Shown in pieces: positions 43,562-51,894 of a stretch of DNA of 64,000 nucleotides. A program made the translations under genes and the position numbers. Within the stretch, counting starts at the first letter, position 1, and the number at the start of each line of letters is the position of its first letter. Under the pieces are notes generated by a model, which did no database searches, had not been told where the DNA came from, and saw only the letters and a list, made by a program, of their open reading frames with translations. Origin of the DNA: RPRB01 sp035501615. GTDB taxonomy: Bacteria; Myxococcota; Myxococcia; Myxococcales; Myxococcaceae. The DNA lies in assembly GCA_035501615.1 (NCBI GenBank), contig DATJVY010000155.1:3245-67244 (forward strand), written 5' to 3'.

Positions 43562-44085
43562 GGGCCCTCGCTCCCGAGATCCGGACCGCGCTGTCCGGCG
43601 ACGCACCGGCGATCGCCCGGGTCCAGGTGTTCACCTGGCAGCAGACCTACCGCGGCATCCTGCCCGACACCTTCCTCGACGGACTGGACGTGGAGCGGAG
43701 CGCCGAGAGCTGGCGCGCAGTCATCGCCGACCGGCGGCGGGTGACCCTGGTGGTGGACGCCCCGGCGGTGGTCGGCTTCTGCACCGCCGGTCCGTCGCGC
43801 GGCGACCCGGGCGGCTTCCGGGGCGAGGTGGAGGCGATCTACGTCCATCCGGCCGAGCAGGGACGGGGCTACGGGACGGGCCTGATCCGCGCCGCGATGG
43901 CCTGGCTCTCCGACCGGCGCCTCTCGCCGGTGCTGGTCTGGGCGCTCGAGGCGAACACCTCCGCCCACGGCTTCTACCAGTCGCTCGGCGCGCAGCGGCT
44001 CGACACCCGGTTGCTCCGGATCGCCGAAGCGCTCTACCCGGAGGTGGGCTTCGGCTGGCCCGACGGTGCCTTCACTGCGGCCTGA
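43558..44085 (+). CDS. GNAT-family N-acetyltransferase
   Basis: A 175-residue acetyltransferase. The acetyl-CoA loop QGRGYGTGLIRAA follows the core strand VEAIYVHPAEQ, and ANTSAHGFYQSLGA is the typical C-terminal helix of the family. The N-terminus AIARVQVFTWQQTYRGILP resembles GNAT proteins that modify small amines or N-termini. Substrate unknown. The GTG start overlaps the antiporter stop by 4 bases. The last 14 bases overlap the convergent lipoprotein gene. Confidence 0.88.
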   Translation: MRALAPEIRTALSGDAPAIARVQVFTWQQTYRGILPDTFLDGLDVERSAESWRAVIADRRRVTLVVDAPAVVGFCTAGPSRGDPGGFRGEVEAIYVHPAEQGRGYGTGLIRAAMAWLSDRRLSPVLVWALEANTSAHGFYQSLGAQRLDTRLLRIAEALYPEVGFGWPDGAFTAA

Positions 44086-45136
44086 TCGGCCCGTGCTGCA
44101 CCACCTCGAAGTCCCGGCCGTGGATCTGTGCCAGCGAGCGCGTCTCCTGGTCGGAGAACCGCGGGTCCGGCGCTCCGGAGAGCCACCAGCTCGTGCCGCC
44201 GCCGTTGTCGGCCACGAACATCCCGTAGTCCTTGAGCGCCTGGAGGATGACCTGCATCCGCCAGTCGAATCCCGAGATGTCCACGCTCTTCTTCAGCCGG
44301 ACCCGGAGTCCCATCGGGGGGCAGCTCGAGCCCACCGGGCAGCTGCCGGAGGCGTGGGTGGCGGGAAAGACGAAGCCCTGCTGGCTGTGCCCCACCACGA
44401 AGCGAAGCGCGTGGCCGATCCACCCCGAGTCGACCTCGTCGTAGCGGACCAGCCCGGGGAAGATCGGCAGCCCCGCGGCGTCGGCCGAGGTCCAGCGGAG
44501 CGGACGGAGGGCATTCGAGCGGAGGTCCCACCGGGCCCCGTTGGAGGCAGCCCAGGAGCCGTCGGCGTTGCGTGAGCCCTGGAGCAGCTCGTAGAGGAAG
44601 CCCCGCTGGCGGTCGACCACGACGACGTGCCGGTCGGTCGAGGGGTCGGGCTGGGCGTTCCAGGGGACGGGGAACGGGCCGGGATCGCTCTCCTTGGGAA
44701 AGCCCCAGTAGGAGATCGCCACCATCGGCTGGTCCGCTCCGACCTCGACGTAGGGGATGCCGTGGCCCTCCGAGTCCCAGCCCGCGGTGAGCGGCGTGTC
44801 CGCCCCCATGTCGGCGATGTACGCGTCCGAGCCCGGGTCGACCGGCTCGGAGTCGATGCGCGTGTTCCACGGGTTGTCGGGCGGGAAGATGGCGGCCGGA
44901 GGCGCGGGGGCCGGTGGATCCGGTTGCGGCGCGGGTGCCGGAGCCGGCACGGCCCCGCCGTCGGGAGCGGTCCCGGCGTCGGCGATCTGCACGGGGCTCG
45001 TCAAGGCGCCGGCGTCGGGGGAGGGATCGTCCCGCGGCGCCGGCCGCGCGGACCGGGGGGACGTCGCGTCGCCGACGGTCGCGCCGCCGGTGCACGCGGC
45101 GAGGACGACGAGCAGGCTGGCGGTGATGCTCCGCAT
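44072..45136 (-). CDS. Lipoprotein with proline-rich linker, unknown function
   Basis: A 354-residue lipoprotein. The signal ITASLLVVLAAC has a lipobox, cysteine near residue 15. A long Pro/Ala/Asp linker (PAPAPAPQPDPPAPAPPAA) leads to a globular domain beginning FPPDNPWNTRIDSEPVD. That domain contains QRGFLYELLQGSR, PGLVRYDEVDSGWIGHALRF and VILQALKDYGMFVADNGG. The pattern resembles secreted or surface proteins annotated with uncharacterised domains in soil bacteria. I cannot name an activity. Two cysteines (SCPVGSSC) near 280 may form a disulfide. The 3' end overlaps the convergent GNAT gene by 14 bases. Confidence 0.8.
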   Translation of the reverse strand: MRSITASLLVVLAACTGGATVGDATSPRSARPAPRDDPSPDAGALTSPVQIADAGTAPDGGAVPAPAPAPQPDPPAPAPPAAIFPPDNPWNTRIDSEPVDPGSDAYIADMGADTPLTAGWDSEGHGIPYVEVGADQPMVAISYWGFPKESDPGPFPVPWNAQPDPSTDRHVVVVDRQRGFLYELLQGSRNADGSWAASNGARWDLRSNALRPLRWTSADAAGLPIFPGLVRYDEVDSGWIGHALRFVVGHSQQGFVFPATHASGSCPVGSSCPPMGLRVRLKKSVDISGFDWRMQVILQALKDYGMFVADNGGGTSWWLSGAPDPRFSDQETRSLAQIHGRDFEVVQHGPIRPQ

Positions 45137-45214
45137 GGGCGGCGGACCCTATCCAGCGAGGCCAGGGGCAACCCCTCCACTCGGGAGAGATGCGCAGTGT
45201 GTGACACCGCGCGC

Positions 45215-45230
45215 CCCCGGACGGCCGGGG
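45215..45230 (-). terminator. Terminator-like hairpin after the GGCT-like gene
   Basis: CCCCGG-ACGG-CCGGGG, a perfect 6-bp stem with a 4-base loop, about 40 bases downstream of the GGCT-like stop on the minus strand. No U-tract. It sits in the 133-base gap before the lipoprotein gene. Confidence 0.35.
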
Positions 45231-45269
45231 AGCGACCCGCCGCGCGATCGCTCGATGCAGGGCCCCGAA

Positions 45270-45767
45270 TCAGCGGGCGCTGCCGAGCGCCGCCACCCAT
45301 CCGTCCGGAAGGCCGGCCGCCCGGGCGCCCCGGACGAGCGCGTCGACGAAGCGCGCGCTCACCGGCCCGTCGAGGCTGCGCCGTGCGGGCGCCGTGGTGA
45401 AGGCCGTGGCGGTCCGCTCGCCCTCGGGTGTCCGGACCCGCACCTCGCGCTCCACGCACATGCCGGTGACGGCGCCCTCCTTGTGCTGGACGATGGGCCA
45501 GTCTTTCGGGCCAATCTCGAACAGCACCCCGTGCACCATGCCGCCCGGTCGATCCTCGAGGCCCGCCACCCGGCCTCCCCACCACCGCGAGGGAAAGTCG
45601 TAGACCAGTCCGAGGTCCAGCGCCTCGGCCCGCGTGCCGGAGGGAAGCCGGAAGAAGTCGTATCCGTGCTGGTGCCTCCACTCCTCGAAGGCCGCCGGGT
45701 CGAGCACCGTGGAGTACGCAAAGTACGCCCGGGGCGGCCCGTCCTCCAGCCGTTCCCGCGCGGCCAT
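45270..45767 (-). CDS. Gamma-glutamylcyclotransferase-like (AIG2 fold) protein
   Basis: A 165-residue GGCT-like protein. The N-terminal substrate loop reads YFAYSTVLDP, in place of the usual YGSNL-type motif. The central VHGVLFEIGPKDWPIVQHKEGA contains the glutamate expected as general acid/base. A later segment VEREVRVRTPEGERTATAF forms the typical beta strands. Activity on gamma-glutamyl compounds is plausible but the altered loop lowers confidence. The ATG overlaps the amino-acid permease stop by one base (TGATG). The permease may supply amino acids and this enzyme may act on a derivative, but that link is inference. Confidence 0.78.
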   Translation of the reverse strand: MAARERLEDGPPRAYFAYSTVLDPAAFEEWRHQHGYDFFRLPSGTRAEALDLGLVYDFPSRWWGGRVAGLEDRPGGMVHGVLFEIGPKDWPIVQHKEGAVTGMCVEREVRVRTPEGERTATAFTTAPARRSLDGPVSARFVDALVRGARAAGLPDGWVAALGSAR

Positions 45768-47260
45768 CACCTGGTCGTAGTGGGCGTCCACGCCGTCGGT
45801 GCTCCTCGTCCCGTTGCCAGCCGGCTGTGGCGCCGGCCGTAGAGAAAGTACAACCCGACCCCCGCCGCCTGCCACACGACGAAGCGCATCCAGGTGATGA
45901 AGGGCAGGTACGCCATCAGGATTCCGCAAGAGACGACCGAGGCCAGGGGCAGCAGCGGGACGCCGGGGCAACGGAACGGCCGGTGCCGGCCGGGATCGGT
46001 CCGGCGGAGCGCGATGACGCCCAGCGACACCAGCACGAAGGCGAAGAGGGTCCCGATGTTGGTGAACTCGATGGCCTCGTTGATGTCCACGAACATCGCC
46101 GGCACGCCGACGAAGACGCCGGTGAGGATGGTGGTCACGTACGGCGTCCGGAAGCGGGGATGGACCTTGGCCGCCCAGGGCGGCAGCAGCCCGTCGCGGG
46201 CCATCACCATGAAGATCCGCGGCTGGCCCAGCTGGAAGACGAGCAGCACCGCGGTCATCGCCACCACCGCTCCGAAGGAGAGGATTCCCGCCAGCGCCTG
46301 CAGTCCGGCGGACTGGAGCGCCTTGGCCAGCGGATCGCCCACGCCGAGGTCGCGCCAGCTCACCATCCCGGTGAGGACCAGGGTGACGGCGGCGTAGAGG
46401 AAGGTGCAGATCCCGAGGGTGGCGATCATCGCCCGGGGGATGTCGCGCTGGGGATTCTTCGCCTCCTCGGCGGTGGTGGAGACGGCGTCGAACCCGATGT
46501 AGGCGAAGAAGATGAGCGAGGCCCCGCTCAGGATGCCGTGCAGGCCGTTGGGGGCGAAGGGGGTCCAGTTGTCGGGGCGGATGTAGAAGGCGCCGACGGC
46601 GACGAAGCCCACCACCATCACCAGCTTCAGGATCACCATCGCGGTGTTCACCCGCGCGCTCTCCTGGATTCCGAGCACCAGGAGGATGGTCAGGACCGCC
46701 ACGATCAGCCCGGCGGGCAGATTGAGGACGATGGGGATGCCGAGAACGTGGGGCGCCGACGCCATCAGCCCGGCCTGCTGCGCGTGGTCGAGGGTGGTCG
46801 ACAGCCAGTCCGGCAGATGGAGCCCGAGGCCTCCCAGCAGCGTCTTGAGGTAGTCGGCCCAGCTGACGGCCACCGCGACGTTCCCCACCGCGTACTCGAG
46901 GATCAGGTCCCAGCCGATGATCCAGGCGAGGAACTCGCCCAGGGTGACGTAGGCATAGGTGTACGCGCTGCCGGCCACCGGCACCATCGACGCCATCTCG
47001 GCGTAGCAGAGCGCGGCGAATCCGCAGGCCAGCGCCACCAGGGTGTAGGAGAGGACCAGGGCCGGGCCAGCGGCGACGTGCGAGCCACCGCCCGCGGCGG
47101 CCGTGCCGGGGGAGCTGAAGATGCCGGCGCCGATGACCGCTCCGATCCCCAGCGCGGTGAGGGAGTAGAACCCCAGCGAGCGCTTCAGTCGGTGCTCGGC
47201 CTGGTCGGCGTCGGCCTGACAGAGGTCGACCGGCTTCCGGCGCAACAGGGAGCTGGGCAT
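45767..47260 (-). CDS. APC-superfamily amino acid permease
   Basis: A 497-residue cationic amino-acid transporter-like permease with about twelve transmembrane segments. Diagnostic stretches are LTALGIGAVIGAGIFSSPG (helix 1 with GxGxGxF), AGSAYTYAYVTLGEFLAWIIGWDLILEY and FFAYIGFDAVSTTAEEAKNPQRDIPRA. These match the CAT subgroup of the APC family. The ATG at 47260 is chosen because the candidate -10 TAGGAC lies at 47272-47277, upstream of it; an ATG at 47281 would be too far upstream. Divergent from ybaK-like gene. Confidence 0.93.
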   Translation of the reverse strand: MPSSLLRRKPVDLCQADADQAEHRLKRSLGFYSLTALGIGAVIGAGIFSSPGTAAAGGGSHVAAGPALVLSYTLVALACGFAALCYAEMASMVPVAGSAYTYAYVTLGEFLAWIIGWDLILEYAVGNVAVAVSWADYLKTLLGGLGLHLPDWLSTTLDHAQQAGLMASAPHVLGIPIVLNLPAGLIVAVLTILLVLGIQESARVNTAMVILKLVMVVGFVAVGAFYIRPDNWTPFAPNGLHGILSGASLIFFAYIGFDAVSTTAEEAKNPQRDIPRAMIATLGICTFLYAAVTLVLTGMVSWRDLGVGDPLAKALQSAGLQALAGILSFGAVVAMTAVLLVFQLGQPRIFMVMARDGLLPPWAAKVHPRFRTPYVTTILTGVFVGVPAMFVDINEAIEFTNIGTLFAFVLVSLGVIALRRTDPGRHRPFRCPGVPLLPLASVVSCGILMAYLPFITWMRFVVWQAAGVGLYFLYGRRHSRLATGRGAPTAWTPTTTR

Positions 47261-47317
47261 GGAGCCGACCGGTCCTAGCACGGCGGTGCCCGCCGGGGCG
47301 CGCTAGACACTCTCCCC

Positions 47318-47836
47318 ATGCCCGACGAGACCCCCGCCTCCACCGATGCCGCGCTCGAAGCGAGCGTGGTCGCCGCGCTCGAGCGAGCGGGCGCACGGTA
47401 CGAGGTGCTCGACTGCGACCCGGCATTCGCCGACACCGCGGCCTTCTGCGCGCGCTACGGCATCGACCCCGGCGACTCGGCCAACGCCATCCTGATCGCC
47501 ACCCGCCGCGAGCCGAAGCTTCACGCGCTCTGCCTGGTGCTGGCCACCACCCGGCTGGACGTGAACCACGCCGTCGCGGACCTGCTCGGGGTGAGGAAGC
47601 TCTCCTTCGCCTCGGCCGAGGAGACGGCGCAGGTGACCGGCATGGTCCTGGGCGGGGTGACGCCCTTCGGGATGCCCGGCTCGGTGCCGCTCTACGTCGA
47701 CGCGCGGGTGCTCGGCCGGCCGACGGTGATCATCGGAGGCGGGAGCCGGGCCAAGAAGGTCCGGGTCGACCCCGAGGTGTTCCGGCGGCTGCCCGGTTGC
47801 CGGGTCGTGGACGCCCTGGCGCTCGACCGGAGCTAG
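47318..47836 (+). CDS. YbaK/aminoacyl-tRNA deacylase-like protein
   Basis: A 172-residue YbaK/ProX-like protein. The conserved core is seen: AILIATRREPKLHALCLVLATTRLDVNHAVADLLGVRKLSFA, with the lysine of the VRKL block, followed by GMVLGGVTPFGMPG and VPLYVDARVL, ending in VIIGGGSRAKKVRVDP. These proteins remove wrong amino acids from tRNAs (for example Cys-tRNA-Pro). Exact substrate unknown. It is a single gene between the divergent permease and the convergent sdhB. A TAGACA element lies about 13 bases before the ATG, which suggests a short leader. Confidence 0.9.
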   Translation: MPDETPASTDAALEASVVAALERAGARYEVLDCDPAFADTAAFCARYGIDPGDSANAILIATRREPKLHALCLVLATTRLDVNHAVADLLGVRKLSFASAEETAQVTGMVLGGVTPFGMPGSVPLYVDARVLGRPTVIIGGGSRAKKVRVDPEVFRRLPGCRVVDALALDRS

Positions 47837-47837
47837 G

Positions 47838-48596
47838 TCAGCCGCCCGCCTCCGGCTCGCCGGTCACTTTCCGCCAGGCCCAGCGGAGCGGGTCGAAGTA
47901 CCGGTCCGCCACCCGTTCCTTGAGCGGGATGATGGCGTTGTCGGTGATGCGGATGCTCTCCGGACAGACCTCGGTGCAGCACTTGGTGATGTTGCACATC
48001 CCGAGGCCCATCTTCTCCTTGAGCAGCTCCCGCCGATCGTTGGTGTCGAGGGGGTGCATCTCCAGCGCCGCGTAGCGCACGAACAGCCGGGGCCCGGCGA
48101 AGTGCTGCTTGTTGTCCCCGTGGTCCCGGATGACGTGGCAGACGTTCTGGCAGAGGAAGCACTCGATGCACTTGTGGAATTCCTGCGAGCGGTCGATGTC
48201 CTCCTGCATCATCCGGTAGCCATCCGGTGGCCGTGGCCCGGGCTTGAACGCCGGCACCTTCTTGGCCATCTCGAAGTTGAACGACACGTCGGTGACCAGA
48301 TCCCTCAGGACCGGGAAGGTCTTCAGCGGGGCGACGGTGATCGGCGCCGAGGTGTCGAGCGAGCTCATGCGGGTCATGCACATCAGCCGCGGCTTGCCGT
48401 TCACCTCGGCGCTGCACGAGCCGCACTTGCCGGCCTTGCAGTTCCACCGGACGGCCAGGTCCCCGGCCTGCGTGGCCTGGAGGACGTGGATCACGTCGAG
48501 GAGCACCATCCCCTCCTCGAACGGCACCCGGTAGGAGTGGAGCTCGCCGCCCTGGGCATCTCCTCTCCAGACCTCGAGCGTCGCCGTCTCCGTCAT
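47838..48596 (-). CDS. sdhB: Succinate dehydrogenase/fumarate reductase iron-sulfur subunit
   Basis: A 252-residue subunit carrying the electron-transfer clusters. The plant-type [2Fe-2S] site is CKAGKCGSCSAEVNG, with a further C in RLMCMTRM. The [4Fe-4S]/[3Fe-4S] region has CIECFLCQNVCHV and GMCNITKCCTEVCPESIRITD. These match SdhB/FrdB, especially the actinobacterial Sdh1-like type. Together with SdhA and the membrane subunit SdhC it oxidises succinate and reduces quinone. The ATG is 4 bases after the sdhA stop. Last gene of the operon. Confidence 0.96.
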   Translation of the reverse strand: MTETATLEVWRGDAQGGELHSYRVPFEEGMVLLDVIHVLQATQAGDLAVRWNCKAGKCGSCSAEVNGKPRLMCMTRMSSLDTSAPITVAPLKTFPVLRDLVTDVSFNFEMAKKVPAFKPGPRPPDGYRMMQEDIDRSQEFHKCIECFLCQNVCHVIRDHGDNKQHFAGPRLFVRYAALEMHPLDTNDRRELLKEKMGLGMCNITKCCTEVCPESIRITDNAIIPLKERVADRYFDPLRWAWRKVTGEPEAGG

Positions 48597-48600
48597 CCGT

Positions 48601-50388
48601 TCACCCCTCCAGCAGGGACTTCAGCTCCGGCGGCATCTCGGCGATCGGCTCCTGGGACACCGTGAGCGCGTCGCCGCGCTTGCGCACCACCATGTTCACC
48701 TTCCCGAACTTCGGATCCGGCTTCGGGAAGTCGTCGCGGGCGTGCCCACCGCGGCTCTCCTTGCGCTCACCGGCGGCGCGGGCAACGGCCTCGGCGCAGA
48801 GGAGGAGCGACCGCAGGTCGAGCGCCAGGTGCCACCCGGGGTTGAACTGCCGGTGCCCTTCCACCCGGACGCGATTCAGCCGCTCCCGCAGCTCGCCGAT
48901 CTTCCCGACCGCCCGGTCGAGCTCGGACTGCGTGCGGATGATGCCCACGTCGGACTGCATCGCCTTCTGGAGCTCGTGGTGGAGGGCATAGGGATTCTCC
49001 GAGCCGCTGGGCTCGAACGGGGCGAGGGTCCGCCGGGCGAGCGCATCGACCCGGGCGCCGTCGATCCCCGGGGACCTCGCCCCCCTGGCGTACTCCGCCG
49101 CCGCCAGCCCCGCCCGGCGCCCGAATACCAGGAGGTCGGACAGGGAGTTGCCGCCGAGACGGTTGGCGCCGTGGAGCCCGCCCGCCACCTCGCCGGCGGC
49201 GAACAGCCCCGGAACCGCGGTGGTCGATCCCTCGCCGTCGACCCGGACGCCGCCGTTCATGTAGTGCGCGGTCGGCCCGACCTCCATCGGCGTGGTGGTG
49301 ATGTCGACGTCGGCCAGCTCCCTGAACTGGTGGTACATCGAGGGGAGGCGCCGCTTGATGGTCGCCGCATCCCGGCGGCTGGCGATGTCGAGGAACACGC
49401 CGCCGTGCGGGCTGCCCCGGCCGGCCTTCACCTCGGCGTTGATCGCCCGGGCCACCTCGTCGCGGGGAAGCAGCTCCGGCGGGCGGCGGTTGTTCTTCTT
49501 GTCTTCGTACCAGCGGTCGGCCTCGGCCTCCGAGTCCGCGGTCTCCTTCTTGAAGAACTCGGGGATGTAATCGAACATGAAGCGGCGACCCTGCGAGTTG
49601 CGCAGCACCCCGCCGTCGCCCCGCACCCCCTCGGTCACCAGGATGCCCCGCACGCTGTGCGGCCAGACCATCCCCGTGGGGTGGAACTGGTAGCACTCCA
49701 TGTCGATCAGGTCGGCACCGGCCTCGAGCGCCATCGCCACCCCGTCGCCGGTGTACTCCCAGGAGTTGGAGGTGAACTCCCAGGCCTTCCCGATGCCTCC
49801 GGTGGCCAGGACCACGGCCTTGGCCTTGTAGAGGACGAACTTCCCCGACTCCCGCCAGTAGCCGAAAGCGCCCGCGATGCGATCGCCGTCCTCGAGGAGG
49901 CTGACCAGGGTGCACTCCATGTAGACGGTGATGCCCTTGTGCACCGCGTGCTGCTGGAGGGTGCGGATCATCTCCAGCCCGGTGCGATCGCCCACGTGGG
50001 CCAGCCGCGCGTAGCGGTGCCCGCCGAAGTCGCGCTGGAGGATGCGCCCGTCGTTCGTGCGGTCGAAGAGCGCGCCCCACTCCTCCAGCTCCAGGACCCG
50101 CGCCGGCGCCTCCTGCGCGTGGAGCTGGGCCATCCGCCAGTTGTTGAGCAGCTTTCCTCCGCGCATGGTGTCGCGGAAGTGGACCTTCCAGTTGTCTTCC
50201 GGCCAGACGTTCCCCAGCGCGGCGGCGATGCCCCCCTCGGCCATGACGGTGTGCGCCTTGCCGAGGAGCGACTTGCAGATCAGCGCGGTGTTCGCGCCCT
50301 GCGCCGAGGCCTCGATGGCAGCGCGGAGGCCCGCTCCGCCGGCGCCGATGACGATGACGTCGTGCTCGTGGGTCTCGTACTCCGCCAT
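48601..50388 (-). CDS. sdhA: Succinate dehydrogenase/fumarate reductase flavoprotein subunit
   Basis: A 595-residue catalytic subunit that binds FAD covalently and oxidises succinate. It shows VIVIGAGGAGLRAAIEAS (FAD Rossmann), KAHTVMAEGGIAAALGN (FAD-binding histidine region), ECYQFHPTGMVWPHSVRGIL (substrate site), GLFAAGEVAGGLHGANRLGGNSL and the C-terminal SRGGHARDDFP-like segment. It overlaps the end of sdhC by one base. Operon order sdhC-sdhA-sdhB. Confidence 0.97.
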   Translation of the reverse strand: MAEYETHEHDVIVIGAGGAGLRAAIEASAQGANTALICKSLLGKAHTVMAEGGIAAALGNVWPEDNWKVHFRDTMRGGKLLNNWRMAQLHAQEAPARVLELEEWGALFDRTNDGRILQRDFGGHRYARLAHVGDRTGLEMIRTLQQHAVHKGITVYMECTLVSLLEDGDRIAGAFGYWRESGKFVLYKAKAVVLATGGIGKAWEFTSNSWEYTGDGVAMALEAGADLIDMECYQFHPTGMVWPHSVRGILVTEGVRGDGGVLRNSQGRRFMFDYIPEFFKKETADSEAEADRWYEDKKNNRRPPELLPRDEVARAINAEVKAGRGSPHGGVFLDIASRRDAATIKRRLPSMYHQFRELADVDITTTPMEVGPTAHYMNGGVRVDGEGSTTAVPGLFAAGEVAGGLHGANRLGGNSLSDLLVFGRRAGLAAAEYARGARSPGIDGARVDALARRTLAPFEPSGSENPYALHHELQKAMQSDVGIIRTQSELDRAVGKIGELRERLNRVRVEGHRQFNPGWHLALDLRSLLLCAEAVARAAGERKESRGGHARDDFPKPDPKFGKVNMVVRKRGDALTVSQEPIAEMPPELKSLLEG

Positions 50389-51167
50389 CAGAAGATCCTC
50401 AGGTCACGGACGACGCCGCTGGCCACCATCCGGACGTAGAGGTCGGTGAGCGCGACGCCGAAGAGGCTCACCCAGGCGATCTGCGCGTGGCGCTCGTTGA
50501 GCACCGAGAGCCGCTTCCAGAGCTGGTAGCGGCCCGGTGCCGCGGAGAACTTCCTCAGCCCGCCGCCGCAGGCGTGCCGGCAGGAATGGCAGGACAGGGT
50601 GTAGAGCGAGAGCAGCGTGGCGTTGGCCATGAGCACCAGCGTTCCCACGCCCATCCCGACGCCTCCGGGAAAGCGAAAGGCCTTCACCACGTCCCACCAG
50701 AGGAACACCAGGACGGGGATGGAGACGTAGAACAGGTAGCGGTGGAGGTTCTGGAGGATGAGCGGGAAGCGGCTCTCGCCGAAGTACTTGCTCCGCGCGT
50801 CGGGAATCGCGCAGGCCGGCGGGGCCCAGACGAAGGAGCGGTAGTAGGCCTTGCGGTAGTAGTAGCAGGTGAGCCGGAAGCCGCCGGGGGCCCAGAGGAT
50901 GAGGATCGCCGGCGACCACTTCCACCAGCTTCCCACCAGGGGAAGCGTGACGTGGCTGCAGTTCGCGCTCAGGCACGGCGAGTAGAAGGGGGAGAGGTAC
51001 GGCGCCGCGTAGTAGTTCGCGTTCTGGAGTCCGGCCCAGGTGGCGTAGACGACGAAGCCGGCGAGCACGGCGACGGTCACGACCGGGGTGATCCACCAGG
51101 CGTCGGCCCGCTGGGGCGCGCGCGTGACCATCGAGGTGGGCGGCGCCTGCGGTGCAACGGCCGACAT
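50388..51167 (-). CDS. sdhC: Succinate dehydrogenase membrane subunit (Sdh1-like)
   Basis: A 259-residue membrane anchor with five hydrophobic stretches. It matches the anchor of actinobacterial Sdh1-type enzymes rather than the E. coli SdhCD pair: NYYAAPYLSPFYSPCLSANC, PGGFRLTCYYYRKAYYRSFVW, FPLILQNLHRYLFY and TLSCHSCRHACGG. The Cys/His clusters (C-H-S-C-R-H) are striking; mycobacterial Sdh1 anchors have been reported to carry a Rieske-type iron-sulfur cluster, and this might be a related site. That is inference. The divergent 5' end lies 86 bases from the TPR gene's stop, and no clear promoter was seen. Confidence 0.9.
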   Translation of the reverse strand: MSAVAPQAPPTSMVTRAPQRADAWWITPVVTVAVLAGFVVYATWAGLQNANYYAAPYLSPFYSPCLSANCSHVTLPLVGSWWKWSPAILILWAPGGFRLTCYYYRKAYYRSFVWAPPACAIPDARSKYFGESRFPLILQNLHRYLFYVSIPVLVFLWWDVVKAFRFPGGVGMGVGTLVLMANATLLSLYTLSCHSCRHACGGGLRKFSAAPGRYQLWKRLSVLNERHAQIAWVSLFGVALTDLYVRMVASGVVRDLRIF

Positions 51168-51253
51168 CGTTCCCCTCCGTCCAGAGAAACGCCCGTGAAG
51201 TCGCGGGAGTCTCCGGGCAGCGAGCCGGGAGTGTCAAGGAGTCCGGACGGCGC

Positions 51254-51751
51254 TCACTCGAGCCGAAGCTCGGTCACCTCGTCCGCCGGATGCAGCTCCG
51301 GATGCTCCATCAGCACGCGGGCGCAGGTGTTCCAGCGCAGGATGGGATCGTCGTTCCCTGGCGGACGGAGCGCCTCCGCCTGGGCGTACCAGTCCATGGC
51401 GCGGCGGAAGCCCGCGTAGGCCTCGTGGGTGGCCAGCGGGCCTCCGTGCTCCAGGACGGCCCGCGCGTGGCGCTCATCGATGATGCCCGCGTAGTAGCAG
51501 CGCTCGTACTCCGAATCGAGCAGGTCGAGCAGCGCCCGCGCCCGCCAGACGTCCGGCGAGCGACGGAAGCGGAAGCCGTCCGTCACCGCGAGCAGATAGA
51601 GGGTCACCGCCTGCTGGTGCCGGGGCTGCGTCCGGAGCACGTCCTGGCAGATGCTCGCCGCTTGCTCGGGCTCGTTCAGGAGCCGGTACCGCTCGGCCTT
51701 GGCGAGGGCGGCGGGGATGGCATCGGCGCGGAGGGACTTGAGCTCGAACAC
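51254..51751 (-). CDS. TPR-like helical protein
   Basis: A 165-residue soluble protein of unknown function. It is mostly helical and starts ELKSLRADAIPAALAKAERYRLLNEP, then EQAASICQDVLRTQPRHQQAV, a tetratricopeptide-like hairpin. The rest (SEYERCYYAGIIDERHARAVL, FRRAMDWYAQAEALRPPG) keeps TPR-like spacing. The GTG at 51751 has a strong Shine-Dalgarno, GAGGAGGAG, 6 bases before it; an ATG at 51787 has none. Single gene upstream of sdhC on the same strand. Confidence 0.75.
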   Translation of the reverse strand: MFELKSLRADAIPAALAKAERYRLLNEPEQAASICQDVLRTQPRHQQAVTLYLLAVTDGFRFRRSPDVWRARALLDLLDSEYERCYYAGIIDERHARAVLEHGGPLATHEAYAGFRRAMDWYAQAEALRPPGNDDPILRWNTCARVLMEHPELHPADEVTELRLE

Positions 51752-51894
51752 AGGGGGCTCCTCCTCGGGTGGGCAGTGTCGCACCATCGGCAGCGGGAGG
51801 CGATTCCCCCGCCCGCTGGCGCGCAGCCCTTGCGCGACGCGCCACTCCTCCCAGGGGGGGCCGGGCGGTATGGCTCTTGCTCGCCTCCTGGGCG

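Noticed and set aside
45270..47426. A 718-residue minus frame joining the GGCT-like and permease regions
   Set aside because: Its upstream part is out of frame with the permease, whose own frame has clear transmembrane motifs; only the last 165 residues are real.
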